The position numbers and the translations under genes were made by a program. From JAJISG01 sp964347325 (GTDB lineage: Archaea; Thermoplasmatota; Thermoplasmata; RBG-16-68-12; JAJISG01), in assembly GCA_964347325.1 (NCBI GenBank), contig CAYFYA010000002.1, positions 1-64,000 of the forward strand: a stretch of DNA of 64,000 nucleotides. Direction: 5' to 3'. Of the stretch, positions 16,426 through 24,853 are shown piece by piece. Each line of letters starts with the position of its first letter. The stretch's first letter is position 1. Under the pieces are notes generated by a model that was not told the origin of the DNA, did not search any database, and saw nothing but the letters and a program-made list of their open reading frames with translations.

Positions 16426-17460
16426 ATGCAGGACGTCATTGTGAAGACCGAGGCGCTATCGAAGACCTTCGTCAGCAAAGACAGAAGGGGCCTTCGGAGC
16501 ACTAAGCGGGTGGTCGAGGCCCTCAAGAGTGTAGACCTCGAGATCTACGACGGCGAGATCTTCGGCCTCCTAGGCCCCAACGGCGCCGGTAAGACCACCC
16601 TCATCAAGTGCCTAACCACTCTCCTGATCCCCTCCAGCGGATCCGCCTGGGTCAACGGCTACAACGCCCTCACCCAGGACAACCTCGTTCGGGCCTCCAT
16701 AGGCTGCATGCTCATGGGGGAGCGGGGCCTCTACTGGAAGCTGACGGGTAGGGAGAACCTCGACTACTTCGGGGCCCTTTACCACGTCCCCAAAGGCGTC
16801 CGACGTCGCAGGATTGAGGAGCTGACAGAGCTACTGGACCTGGGCGAGTTCCTCAACCGGACAGTGGAGACCTACTCCTCGGGCCAGAAGATGCTCCTGG
16901 CCTTCGCCAAGGCCCTGATAAACGACGCTCCCATCCTCTTCCTCGACGAGCCTACCGTCACCATGGACGTTCCCACCGCCCGGAAGCTCCGCAGGATCGT
17001 CCAGCAGCTCAACGATGACGGGCACACCATCTTCTACACGACGCACCTGATGCAGGAAGCCGAAGAGCTCTGTGACCGGGTCGCCATCATCGACCGCGGG
17101 GAGATCATCGACCTGGGCACCCCCGCCGAGCTGAAGACCTCGCTGAGGCGCGAGGACGTCATCACCTTGGAGGGCGTTATCGACACCGTCGTCGTCGAGA
17201 AACTCCGGCGGCTGGAGGGCGTCAACGCCGCCACCGTCACCTCCGAATCGGAAGGAAGGATGGCGGTCTCCGTCATCGTCGACAACAGCCGCCGACGGTT
17301 GCCGAAGATCATCGAGGCGGTGGTCGGGAACGGCGCCAGCGTGGACCACATCAAGCCTCATGAGGTCACTCTGGAGGACGTCTTCATCGCCAAGACCGGG
17401 CGGTCCCTGAGCGTGGACACGCGGGTCATCGGCGGCGAGGAGGCTTCGGGTGGAGCATAA
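16426..17460 (+). CDS. ABC exporter ATP-binding protein
   Basis: A 344-residue ATPase subunit of the DrrA/NodI/CcmA-like class that powers ABC-2 exporters. Walker A GPNGAGKTT is at residues 50-58, the signature is YSSGQ at 150-154 (a variant of LSGGQ), Walker B ILFLDEPT is at 170-177 and the switch histidine is in YTTH at 204-207. A C-terminal 100-residue extension resembles the regulatory domain found in drug and polysaccharide exporters. The next two genes, each overlapping its predecessor, are the permeases. The substrate is unknown. A TATA-like TTGTTTAAG lies about 40 bp upstream. Confidence 0.93.
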   Translation: MQDVIVKTEALSKTFVSKDRRGLRSTKRVVEALKSVDLEIYDGEIFGLLGPNGAGKTTLIKCLTTLLIPSSGSAWVNGYNALTQDNLVRASIGCMLMGERGLYWKLTGRENLDYFGALYHVPKGVRRRRIEELTELLDLGEFLNRTVETYSSGQKMLLAFAKALINDAPILFLDEPTVTMDVPTARKLRRIVQQLNDDGHTIFYTTHLMQEAEELCDRVAIIDRGEIIDLGTPAELKTSLRREDVITLEGVIDTVVVEKLRRLEGVNAATVTSESEGRMAVSVIVDNSRRRLPKIIEAVVGNGASVDHIKPHEVTLEDVFIAKTGRSLSVDTRVIGGEEASGGA

Positions 17461-18319
17461 GGCCCTGGGCCTCGCCCGGATGTCGGCCCGCTCCAGCCTG
17501 GGGATCGTCGGCAGCGTCCTAAAGGCCCGAGTCCTGATCATCTCCCGCTACAAGGGCTCCCTCTTCCTCGAGAGCGTTCTCCCCCTTGTCTTCGCCGCGA
17601 TGCCCATCCTCATCGGAGTGGCCGTCGCCGGCGGGGACGCCAACGCTGCGGCAAACTTCGAGGCGAACGTGGGCACCTCGAACTACCGCCTCTACATGCT
17701 CCTCGGCGCGTGCACCTTCATGGTTGTCTCCACCATGCTCTGGATCGTCGGTTTCTGGCTGCGGCGAGAGATGGAGATGGGCACCCTGGAGTCCAACTAC
17801 CTGGCCCCCGCCAAGCGGATCCACATCGTCTCAGGTATCGCCAGCTACGCGTTCATTCGGGCCATGATCGCCTTCACCGCGGGCCTGATCATCGGGTCCC
17901 TGGTCTTCCAGGTCAACCCCTTTACGGCAGAGATCGGGGTCGCCATCGGCTTCCTCTTCTTGGGGTTCCTGCCCCTATGGGGCATCGCCTTCCTCTTCGG
18001 AGCGATCATCCTCAAGGTCAAGGAGGCGAACAGCCTCATCAACAGCCTCCAGTGGGTCGTCTCCTTCCTCATGGGAGTCTTCTTCCCGCTGGCGGCTTTC
18101 CCTGCCCTCCTCCGATGGGTGGCCCTGAGCTTCCCACCCACCTGGATGAATGAAGGCGTGCGGGCCTCCCTCCTGGACCTCTCCTACTTCTTCGGCAGCG
18201 TCTACATTCACCTAGCCGTCATGTTCGCCTTCGCCCTGGTGGTCCCGCTCCTCGGGTATGCGGTCTTCCTCTGGACGGAGCGGAGGATGAAGCGGAAGGA
18301 GGGGGTGGGGCAGTATTGA
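17450..18319 (+). CDS. ABC-2 type permease, first
   Basis: A 289-residue membrane protein with six predicted spans, forming half of the exporter channel. Characteristic ABC-2 features include the cytoplasmic coupling segment (REMEMGTLESNYLAPAKRIH) between spans and the re-entrant region near FFPLAAFPALLRWVALSFPP. GTG 17450 overlaps the ATPase stop by 11 bp; an in-frame ATG at 17480 is the alternative. Tight coupling to both neighbours supports a dedicated three-protein transporter. It is related in sequence and layout to the following gene, which suggests an old duplication and a heterodimeric pore. Confidence 0.9.
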   Translation: MEHKALGLARMSARSSLGIVGSVLKARVLIISRYKGSLFLESVLPLVFAAMPILIGVAVAGGDANAAANFEANVGTSNYRLYMLLGACTFMVVSTMLWIVGFWLRREMEMGTLESNYLAPAKRIHIVSGIASYAFIRAMIAFTAGLIIGSLVFQVNPFTAEIGVAIGFLFLGFLPLWGIAFLFGAIILKVKEANSLINSLQWVVSFLMGVFFPLAAFPALLRWVALSFPPTWMNEGVRASLLDLSYFFGSVYIHLAVMFAFALVVPLLGYAVFLWTERRMKRKEGVGQY

Positions 18320-19179
18320 TGGCCCATCGCGGCTTCGGGCTCGGGAGGTTCAGCCGCTGGCAGACCTTCGCGACCTTCCTCAGCATGTCGAAGAAGACCC
18401 TGGTGGAGTTCTCCCGCTACCCCGTGGCCTTCATCGCCATGTTCACCCAGATATTCCTGATCATCTTCATGTTCCTCTTCGCCGCCCTCGCCTTCACCAC
18501 CCCGGGCCTGGGCTTCCAGCAGGGCCAGCAGATCGCGTCGGTGATGGTGTACGGCCTCATCATGAACCTCTTCGTCACATTCATCCTCTGGGAGGTCGGC
18601 TTCTCCATCCGGGAGGAGCAGTTCCGCGGGACCCTCGAGTCCCTCTACCTCTCTCCCGCGAGCAAGTTCTGGAACCTCATCTCCCGCATCTTCGCCATCC
18701 TGCTGTGGACGGCAGCGATGTCGGTAGTGGCCATCGTCTTGGTGGCCCTGGTGGCGGGAGGACTGCCGGCTGAGAACGTGGGCCTCGCCCTGGCCGTCCT
18801 GCTCCTCAGCATCCTGGGCTTCCTCGGCATCGGCTTCCTCTTCGCCGCCATCACCATACGCTTGAAGGAGAGCGCCCAGTTCCTGGTGAACTTCTTCCAG
18901 TTCTTCTTCATCATCTTCTGCGCGATGTTCTTCCCCTTTAGAGTGCTGCCAGACGTCATGCTGGACTACGTGAGCCGCTGGATTCCCGTCAGCTACTCCG
19001 TCGACCTGTTCCGTTCCCTCCTCATGGGCACGCCAGCGGGGTTCCCCGAGCTCCTCCCCGTAGGCCAGGAGTTCCTCATAGTCTTCCTCTTCGGGATCAT
19101 CACCCCGCCCGTCGGGTACCTCCTCTACAAGTGGATAGAGAGGAAGGCCAGGGCAGCGGGAAACCTGGGTGAGTATTGA
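18319..19179 (+). CDS. ABC-2 type permease, second
   Basis: A 286-residue membrane protein with about six spans, paralogous to the preceding permease. It keeps the coupling segment (EEQFRGTLESLYLSPASKFW) and the FFPFRVLPDVMLDYVSRWIP region before the last spans. ATG 18319 shares one base with the upstream TGA in a TGATG arrangement, so translation is coupled. Together with 16426 and 17450 it makes a complete ABC-2 exporter (one ATPase, two different permeases). The cargo may be lipid, glycan or a drug-like molecule; the sequence does not decide. Confidence 0.9.
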   Translation: MAHRGFGLGRFSRWQTFATFLSMSKKTLVEFSRYPVAFIAMFTQIFLIIFMFLFAALAFTTPGLGFQQGQQIASVMVYGLIMNLFVTFILWEVGFSIREEQFRGTLESLYLSPASKFWNLISRIFAILLWTAAMSVVAIVLVALVAGGLPAENVGLALAVLLLSILGFLGIGFLFAAITIRLKESAQFLVNFFQFFFIIFCAMFFPFRVLPDVMLDYVSRWIPVSYSVDLFRSLLMGTPAGFPELLPVGQEFLIVFLFGIITPPVGYLLYKWIERKARAAGNLGEY

Positions 19180-19254
19180 AAGTAACATAGCTCCCGCTGA
19201 GATCACATCGGGCCAAGCTCCGCACTCAAGAGGCCGAAGGATCCTGGGAGCTGC

Positions 19255-19506
19255 CTACTCTCGGAAGTCCTCGGAGTCGATCTTAGTCATCGGGTAGACG
19301 CCATCGAGTGGGAAGTCGGGGACCTTCGAGAAGACGTCGCGAACAGCCTTCTCGTTCTCGGCGTTCCACTCACAGAAGAACTTGAGGAACTTCCCCTCTT
19401 CGTCGTTCTGTCCCCATGCGCGTACCCAGTAGGCGTTCACAGTCTCCCCCTTTACCAGCTCCTTGACCAGCGGGGCTACGTCCTCAGTCGTCGTGGGGCC
19501 GGGCAT
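19255..19506 (-). CDS. Small protein resembling DUF4242 (nickel-binding-like)
   Basis: An 83-residue alpha-beta protein. The pattern YWVRAWGQNDEEGKFLKFFCE, then WNAENEKAVRDVF and LDGVYPMTKID, resembles the short ferredoxin-like-fold family DUF4242, some members of which bind nickel. The match is by motif memory only. ATG 19506 is preferred to the GTG three codons upstream because a TATA-like AAATACC lies about 26 bp before it on the minus strand. It is divergent from rtcB. Function unknown. Confidence 0.55.
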   Translation of the reverse strand: MPGPTTTEDVAPLVKELVKGETVNAYWVRAWGQNDEEGKFLKFFCEWNAENEKAVRDVFSKVPDFPLDGVYPMTKIDSEDFRE

Positions 19507-19660
19507 CGTGTGCACGGCCAGGTATTTGGGTATCTATTCCCCTCCCTGGCTGTGAATGCACTAGTACTTATTTAAGAATATAGAGTACTTGTCGATATCC
19601 ACAGACGACGGGTTATGCGTCGAGACTATCGGACCGCTTCGCTATTCACCCAGATAGACA

Positions 19661-19668
19661 ATTATATG
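19661..19668 (+). promoter_or_regulatory. TATA box of rtcB
   Basis: ATTATATG about 30 bp before ATG 19696, in the position expected for a leaderless archaeal transcript. It rules out the in-frame ATG at 19615 as the start. Confidence 0.6.
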
Positions 19669-19695
19669 CGCCCCTCGCTCTTAGTAGGGACTGGA

Positions 19696-21156
19696 ATGCC
19701 CCAGGATTGGAAGGGACCTCTCAAGAAGCTCGACGAGTACCGTTACGAGATTCCGAAGTCATACAAGAAGGAGATGAGGGCCCCCGGAATCATCTACGCC
19801 GACGCGAAGATGATCAAGAACGTCGTCCAAGACTTCGCTCCAGAGCAGGTTGCCAACGTCGCCACTCTTCCAGGCATCCAGAGGGCCTCCATGGCGATGC
19901 CCGACATCCATTGGGGTTACGGCTTTCCGATCGGCGGGGTCGCAGCTTTCGATGAGAGTGAGGGGGTGCTTTCGCCCGGCGCGGTCGGCTTCGATATCAA
20001 CTGCGGGGTGCGCCTGTTGAAAACGGACCTCACCAAGGACGAGGTTCAGGGCAAGATACGACCCCTCGTCGACACCCTCTTCGAGAACGTCCCGAGCGGC
20101 GTCGGATCGAAGGGGAAGGTCCGCCTCACACACCAGGAACTCCGTGAGGTCCTTGACACGGGTGCGCCTTGGGCTATCGAGCACGGTTACGGCTGGGATG
20201 AGGACGCGGAGATGATCGAGCAGGGAGGCTCCTTCAACCAGGCCAACTCCGACAAGGTGAGTCCCAAGGCCATGGACCGAGGGAGGCCACAGCTCGGAAG
20301 CCTTGGGGCGGGAAACCACTTCGTTGAGGTCCAGTACGTGGAAGAAGTGAGAAACCCTGAGGCGGCCAAGGCCTTGGGGATCGACCAGAAGGACCAGGTC
20401 TGCGTGATGATTCACACCGGATCCAGGGGCTGCGGTCACCAGATCGCCACGGACTACATCCGTCTTCACCAGGAGGCGGTGCGGAAGTACAACATCTGGC
20501 TTCCGGACCGACAGCTGGCCTGTGCTCCCGCGAGCTCGCCCGAGGGCCAGGATTACTTTCAGGCGATGTACGCTGCCGCCAACTTCGCCTTTGCCAACCG
20601 CCAATTGATCACACATTGGGCTCGGGAGTCCTTCGAAAAGGTCCTGGGCCAGTCTGCACAGGACTTGGGCATGGAGATAGTCTACGACGTATGCCACAAC
20701 ATGGCCAAGCTGGAGGAGCATCGTGTCAACGGCGAGAGGAGGAAGGTATACGTCCATCGCAAAGGCGCAACCCGGGCCTTTCCGCCCGGCCATCCTGAGA
20801 TACCGAGCAGGTACCACTCAGTGGGTCAGCCCGTCCTCATTCCAGGGAGCATGGGTACTAGCTCCTTCGTCTTGGTAGGAACCGAGCGGGCCATGGACGA
20901 GACCTTCGGCTCCACCTGCCACGGGGCTGGTCGAAGGATGTCAAGGAAGGCCGCGACCAGGAAGTGGAGAGCCGACGAAGTCAAGGAGAACCTTGCAGGG
21001 CAAGGGATCTATGCACACTCCGCCAGCTGGAAGGGTCTCGTCGAAGAGGCCCCTGGGGCCTACAAGGATGTGGAGAGTGTCGTGGAGGTCTGCCAGGGTG
21101 CCGGGATCTCAGATATCGTGGTTAAGCTCAGACCCTTCGGCGTGATGAAGGGCTAG
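19696..21156 (+). CDS. rtcB: tRNA-splicing ligase RtcB
   Basis: Manganese- and GTP-dependent RNA ligase that joins 2',3'-cyclic-phosphate and 5'-OH ends, the step after intron removal from tRNA. The 486 residues (ATG 19696) carry the metal-site segments VGFDINCGVR (Asp100, Cys103), GAGNHFVEVQ and HTGSRGCGHQ, the nucleotide segment PGSMGTSSFVLVG and the guanylylated-histidine motif TCHGAGRRMSR. No intein interrupts it. It is directly relevant to this genome because two of the three tRNA genes in the window have introns, one of them three. Archaemetzincin follows 32 bp downstream and is probably co-transcribed. Confidence 0.97.
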   Translation: MPQDWKGPLKKLDEYRYEIPKSYKKEMRAPGIIYADAKMIKNVVQDFAPEQVANVATLPGIQRASMAMPDIHWGYGFPIGGVAAFDESEGVLSPGAVGFDINCGVRLLKTDLTKDEVQGKIRPLVDTLFENVPSGVGSKGKVRLTHQELREVLDTGAPWAIEHGYGWDEDAEMIEQGGSFNQANSDKVSPKAMDRGRPQLGSLGAGNHFVEVQYVEEVRNPEAAKALGIDQKDQVCVMIHTGSRGCGHQIATDYIRLHQEAVRKYNIWLPDRQLACAPASSPEGQDYFQAMYAAANFAFANRQLITHWARESFEKVLGQSAQDLGMEIVYDVCHNMAKLEEHRVNGERRKVYVHRKGATRAFPPGHPEIPSRYHSVGQPVLIPGSMGTSSFVLVGTERAMDETFGSTCHGAGRRMSRKAATRKWRADEVKENLAGQGIYAHSASWKGLVEEAPGAYKDVESVVEVCQGAGISDIVVKLRPFGVMKG

Positions 21157-21188
21157 CACTCGTACATCGAAACCGCAAGCGAGGAGAC

Positions 21189-21701
21189 ATGCGGGTATCG
21201 GTCTTACCGGTCGGGTCCTTGGACTCAGACTTCCTCCGAGACCTGGTGATCGAGTTGAGGGGTGGCGGCCTGGAGGTGAGTCCTCTCCAGCCTGCAAACA
21301 TTCCTCAGCGTGCATTCAACCGGAGCAGGGGACAGTATCGAGCTTCGTCCTTCCTCGAGCTGGCGGGCCGATACGATGACGAGTACGTGCTAGTCGTGAC
21401 GAGCGTGGACCTCTACGCCGAGCCCCTTAACTTCGTCTTCGGACAGGCGGAGATGGGTGGCCGGAGCGCCGTCATCTCGCTGAAGAGGCTGCGATCTGCG
21501 GACCACGGCACCTTTGTCCAGAGGGCTCTGAAGGAGGCGTTACACGAGCTGGGTCACGCGGCGGGTCTGGGTCACTGTGACAGCGAGGAGTGTGTCATGC
21601 ACTTCTCCAACACTCTGGCGGACACAGACCGCAAGGGGCCGGGATACTGCGAATCGTGTCGCTCCAGCGTCACCACCCAAGTACTCTGGCACCGCACCTA
21701 G
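21189..21701 (+). CDS. amzA: Archaemetzincin (peptidase family M54)
   Basis: A 170-residue zinc protease-like protein. The catalytic metzincin motif HELGHAAGLGH spans residues 119-129 and is followed at once by Cys130. Further cysteines at 135, 154 and 157 form the second, structural zinc site characteristic of archaemetzincins (HCDSEECVMHF, CESC). The Met-turn is in CVMHF. The length is as expected for archaea. ATG 21189 has GAGGAG 5 bp upstream, fitting an internal operon gene after rtcB. The physiological substrate is unknown in the family. The stop codon is shared with the convergent M20 peptidase gene. Confidence 0.95.
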   Translation: MRVSVLPVGSLDSDFLRDLVIELRGGGLEVSPLQPANIPQRAFNRSRGQYRASSFLELAGRYDDEYVLVVTSVDLYAEPLNFVFGQAEMGGRSAVISLKRLRSADHGTFVQRALKEALHELGHAAGLGHCDSEECVMHFSNTLADTDRKGPGYCESCRSSVTTQVLWHRT

Positions 21702-23062
21702 GCCCCAGGGAACTCCATCATCATGGCGGCCACCGCCTTGATGGCCCGCCTTGCATCCTCGAGGCGAACATGCTCGTTGGGCGCATGGACCTTGCTGCCT
21801 TGATATCCTACCCCGGGGCCGGCCGCTGCTGGCGTCCCGACACTCGTGTAGTACCATGTGGAGGAGGATCCCGCCGACCAGGGCAGGATGTTGGGTTCCT
21901 TTCCATACACATCCTTGTAGGCCGACACAAGGGATTGTCCGATCCTCGAGGAAAGGGGTGTTCCCGCGGGCTCGAAGGACCCAAGATCCTTCACCTCGAT
22001 GTCTCCGAAGCCCTTGTCTTTGAGATGCTTCCTCAGGCGCTCCAGCACCTCACCGGGCCTCTGCTCGGGGATGAGTCTGAAATCCAGCTTGACCTTCGCA
22101 TAGGCGGGGTTCACTGTCTTGGACCCCTCGCCGATGTACCCGGAGTAGAAGCCGTCTATGTTGCAGGTCGTTCCGTACATCAGCTGAGTTAGCCTGGCGA
22201 GGGACGTGTCCCCTCCCAGGACCTCCGTGGCACCGTAGGTCTCCTTGTACTGTACGGGGTCGAACTTGTTCTTCTTCAGGTAGGCCAGCTCCTCCTCACT
22301 AGCCTCCTGGGCCTTATCGTAGAACCCTGGGATCAGGATGTGTCCCTTCCCATCCCTCAGCGTGTTGAGGGCCGCAATTAGGCGCCAAGCGGGGTTGGGC
22401 AGCGCCGCCGCCAGGGAGGAGTGTTGATCGATGGCCGCCGTTCGTACGAAAAGCTCGACGTACAGAATACCCTTGCTTCCCAGTTGGACCGTGGGGGTGC
22501 CATCGTTGGCGTGAGCCGCCCCCTCGATGGTAGCGCCATCGCCCTTGAACAAATCCTCATGCGCCTTCCAGAAAGGTATGAAGTGGGGGCTCCCCAGCTC
22601 CTCCTCTCCTTCCACCATGAACCTGATGTTCAAGGGTAGGGCACCCGTCACCTCCCGGATGGCTGCCTGGGCCAGGGCTTGAGCGGCGACGTTCCCCTTC
22701 GTGTCCGCCACGCCGCGCGCGTACAGGCCGCCTTCCTTCACGACGGGCTCGAAGGGGTCCGACTCCCACTCGTCGAGGGGGTCCACCGGCTGGACGTCGT
22801 AGTGGTTGTAGAGGAGGAGAAGTGAGTCACTCTCACCGGCGACATCGCCCACCACAAAGGGAGGGCCATCCTGCACGGGCAGCTCCCGAGTCTTGACGGA
22901 GTACTTCTCCAGGAGCTTCCGGGTCGCGTCTGCCCCCTCCCTGAACTTCTCCCCCAAGGCGCTGATGGTGGGAACGCTGCAGTACTCCTTCAGGTCTGTA
23001 AGGAACTCCTCGAAGCGTGAGTCGATGTACTCGTAGACCCTCTTCCTCTCCTCCGCGGTCAT
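21698..23062 (-). CDS. M20 family metallopeptidase (dipeptidase-like)
   Basis: A 454-residue dinuclear zinc peptidase of the ArgE/DapE/CNDP group, probably a dipeptidase or carboxypeptidase. Metal-ligand motifs are visible in order: YNHYDVQP, GVADTKGN with the bridging Asp, and EGEEELGS carrying the catalytic Glu. The dimerisation (lid) domain with a conserved His follows, and the C-terminal GPG-containing segment is near AAAGPGVGYQG. It lies 21 bp after the MFS transporter on the same strand, suggesting that the carrier imports the peptide or acylated amino acid that this enzyme splits. The substrate is not determinable. Confidence 0.92.
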   Translation of the reverse strand: MTAEERKRVYEYIDSRFEEFLTDLKEYCSVPTISALGEKFREGADATRKLLEKYSVKTRELPVQDGPPFVVGDVAGESDSLLLLYNHYDVQPVDPLDEWESDPFEPVVKEGGLYARGVADTKGNVAAQALAQAAIREVTGALPLNIRFMVEGEEELGSPHFIPFWKAHEDLFKGDGATIEGAAHANDGTPTVQLGSKGILYVELFVRTAAIDQHSSLAAALPNPAWRLIAALNTLRDGKGHILIPGFYDKAQEASEEELAYLKKNKFDPVQYKETYGATEVLGGDTSLARLTQLMYGTTCNIDGFYSGYIGEGSKTVNPAYAKVKLDFRLIPEQRPGEVLERLRKHLKDKGFGDIEVKDLGSFEPAGTPLSSRIGQSLVSAYKDVYGKEPNILPWSAGSSSTWYYTSVGTPAAAGPGVGYQGSKVHAPNEHVRLEDARRAIKAVAAMMMEFPGA

Positions 23063-23083
23063 AGGGAGGGAATCCTCAGACTG

Positions 23084-24283
23084 CTAAAGAGGCCTTCGCC
23101 CCCGTCCCCGCCTCATTAGGAACGTGGCCAAGGCCACCGATGCAATCAGGGAGAGGGCGAGGCCGTAGGAGAAGGTCCAGGCGGGACTGAATATCCAGAG
23201 GAGGCCCGCGATGGCGCTGGCGGGGAACTTGGCCAGACCCGAAAGGGTGTGGTACGTCCCGAGGGCAGTCGCCTTCAGGTCTGTGGGTGCTAGGTCGGCC
23301 ACCAGAGCCCTCTCCACTCCATCTACGAAGGCAAAGGAGAGGCCGAATACGAGGAAGAGGACGAAGACCTGCCACGGGAGGGAGAAGAGGATGAAGCCAG
23401 CGCACATGACCGCGAAGAGCAGGTAACCGACCAAGATTACGGGAGCGCGACCGATGCGATCCGAGAGGATCCCCGTCGGTAAGGCGCTGCCGGCATAGAC
23501 CAGGTTGAATCCCAGGTAGAAGAGAAGCCCGGTACCCTCCGTCAGGCCGACGCCTACAGCCCGGAGAAGGAGGAAGAGCACTGAGAAGCTGCCGAGGGAG
23601 TAGAGGGTCGTGATGACGATGAAGGTTCGCAGGTCCCTGCCGAGGGGGGCCAGACTCAGCCGAAAACGACGTCGCCCCTCCCTGCGCGCCCGACGCTCTC
23701 GGATGAAGAGTGTCAAGAGGGCGGAGAGGAGGGCCGGCGCTACCGCCCAGAGGAATATTTCTCGGAAGGGGAGGCCGTAGAACTCCAGAAGGATGAAGGC
23801 GACGAGTGGCCCGAGGACGGCGCCGAGGGTATCCGCCAACCTATGAAAGCCGAATATCTTTCCCCTATGGGCGGTGGGGGAGACCTCCGCCAGCAGGGCG
23901 TCTCTGGGCGCATCCCTCAGTCCCTTGCCCACCCGCTCTCCGATGCCGACACCCAGGAGCTGTGGCCAGGATCCAACGAAAGGTATCAAGGTCTTCATGA
24001 CGCCCGAGAGGCCGTATCCCGCCACCACGATCTCCTTCCGTCGGCCCAGGGTGTCAGACCAGTGACCGGAGAAGACTTTCAGGATGCTGGAGGTGCTCTC
24101 TCGGGATCCCTCGAAGATCCCGAAGATCAGGGTGGTGGCGCCGAGTTCGGCGGTTATGAAGAACGGTATCAGCGGGAAGACCATCTCGCTGCTGAAGTCT
24201 GTCAGGAAGCTGATGAGTCCCAGGAGTAGCACGTTGAAGGAGATTCCCGCTGTGAGGCGTCCCGCTCGGCCTGGGTTACTCAT
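23084..24283 (-). CDS. Major facilitator superfamily transporter
   Basis: A 399-residue carrier with about 12 membrane spans. The TM2-TM3 loop motif appears as GHWSDTLGRRKEIV, and a second copy in the other half reads GILSDRIGRAPVIL. The conserved SPTAHRGKIFGFHR segment resembles MFS proteins annotated as multidrug-like. ATG 24283 has GGAGGG 5 bp upstream; the in-frame GTG four codons earlier lies before that site and was rejected. It is probably co-transcribed with the M20 peptidase that begins 21 bp after its stop. Confidence 0.9.
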   Translation of the reverse strand: MSNPGRAGRLTAGISFNVLLLGLISFLTDFSSEMVFPLIPFFITAELGATTLIFGIFEGSRESTSSILKVFSGHWSDTLGRRKEIVVAGYGLSGVMKTLIPFVGSWPQLLGVGIGERVGKGLRDAPRDALLAEVSPTAHRGKIFGFHRLADTLGAVLGPLVAFILLEFYGLPFREIFLWAVAPALLSALLTLFIRERRARREGRRRFRLSLAPLGRDLRTFIVITTLYSLGSFSVLFLLLRAVGVGLTEGTGLLFYLGFNLVYAGSALPTGILSDRIGRAPVILVGYLLFAVMCAGFILFSLPWQVFVLFLVFGLSFAFVDGVERALVADLAPTDLKATALGTYHTLSGLAKFPASAIAGLLWIFSPAWTFSYGLALSLIASVALATFLMRRGRGRRPL

Positions 24284-24438
24284 CCGACCCTCCACTTATG
24301 AGGATAACTGTGCCGGCTGATGAGGCTCCCCTCAATCTTCCGAGGATTTAACGTGTCGCCTATCAGCGGATCAGCCACCAGTGGACCGCGTTATCATATC
24401 AGAAGGAGGAGACCCGAGTCCTTGGGCCGCGGGATCAC

Positions 24439-24753
24439 CTAAGCTTCAGTGATCTTGATGGCCTCTACAGGACAGACCGCCTCGCAGGCCATGCAATCGA
24501 TGCAGTCGTCCTCCCTGATCGGATCGGCCTTCTTGTCCGACGCGGAGTGGCCCGGGGTATCGACCCATTCGAAGACCTCCACAGGGCATACCGGGATACA
24601 GGCGCCATCCGCAATGCAAAGGTCGAAGTCCACCGCCACGTGAGTGCCGTGAATGCCCAGCTTATCTGGCTCTTCCACTGGACCCCAAACATCGTGGTCG
24701 AAGTGCTTATCGGCAACCTCCCTGGTGTTCATGAACTCCGGGTCGATGCCCAT
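24439..24753 (-). CDS. Zinc-containing dicluster ferredoxin
   Basis: A 104-residue electron carrier closely resembling the Sulfolobus and Thermoplasma zinc ferredoxins. Cluster I has Cys46, Cys52 and Cys56 with Asp49 in place of the second cysteine (DLCIADGACIPVCP), implying a 3Fe-4S cluster. Cluster II is Cys84, 87, 90 and 94 (4Fe-4S). The expected zinc ligands His17, His20, His35 and Asp77 are all present in the N-terminal extension and core loop. Likely partners are 2-oxoacid:ferredoxin oxidoreductases, not seen here. A TATA-like TTTATAAC about 27 bp before ATG 24753 suggests a leaderless monocistronic mRNA. Confidence 0.96.
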   Translation of the reverse strand: MGIDPEFMNTREVADKHFDHDVWGPVEEPDKLGIHGTHVAVDFDLCIADGACIPVCPVEVFEWVDTPGHSASDKKADPIREDDCIDCMACEAVCPVEAIKITEA

Positions 24754-24853
24754 GGCGCAGGCTAGGTGACTACGCCGTTATAAACCTGTGGCCCTCCCGT
24801 TTTTGGGACGATAGCCCCACAATCTTGAAAACTCCTATCCCTATTGGGAGGCT

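Noticed and set aside
18208..19206. 332-codon antisense frame over the second ABC permease, very rich in Glu, Asp, Gly and His
   Set aside because: Composition is the mirror of a hydrophobic membrane-protein gene; no start signals or family.
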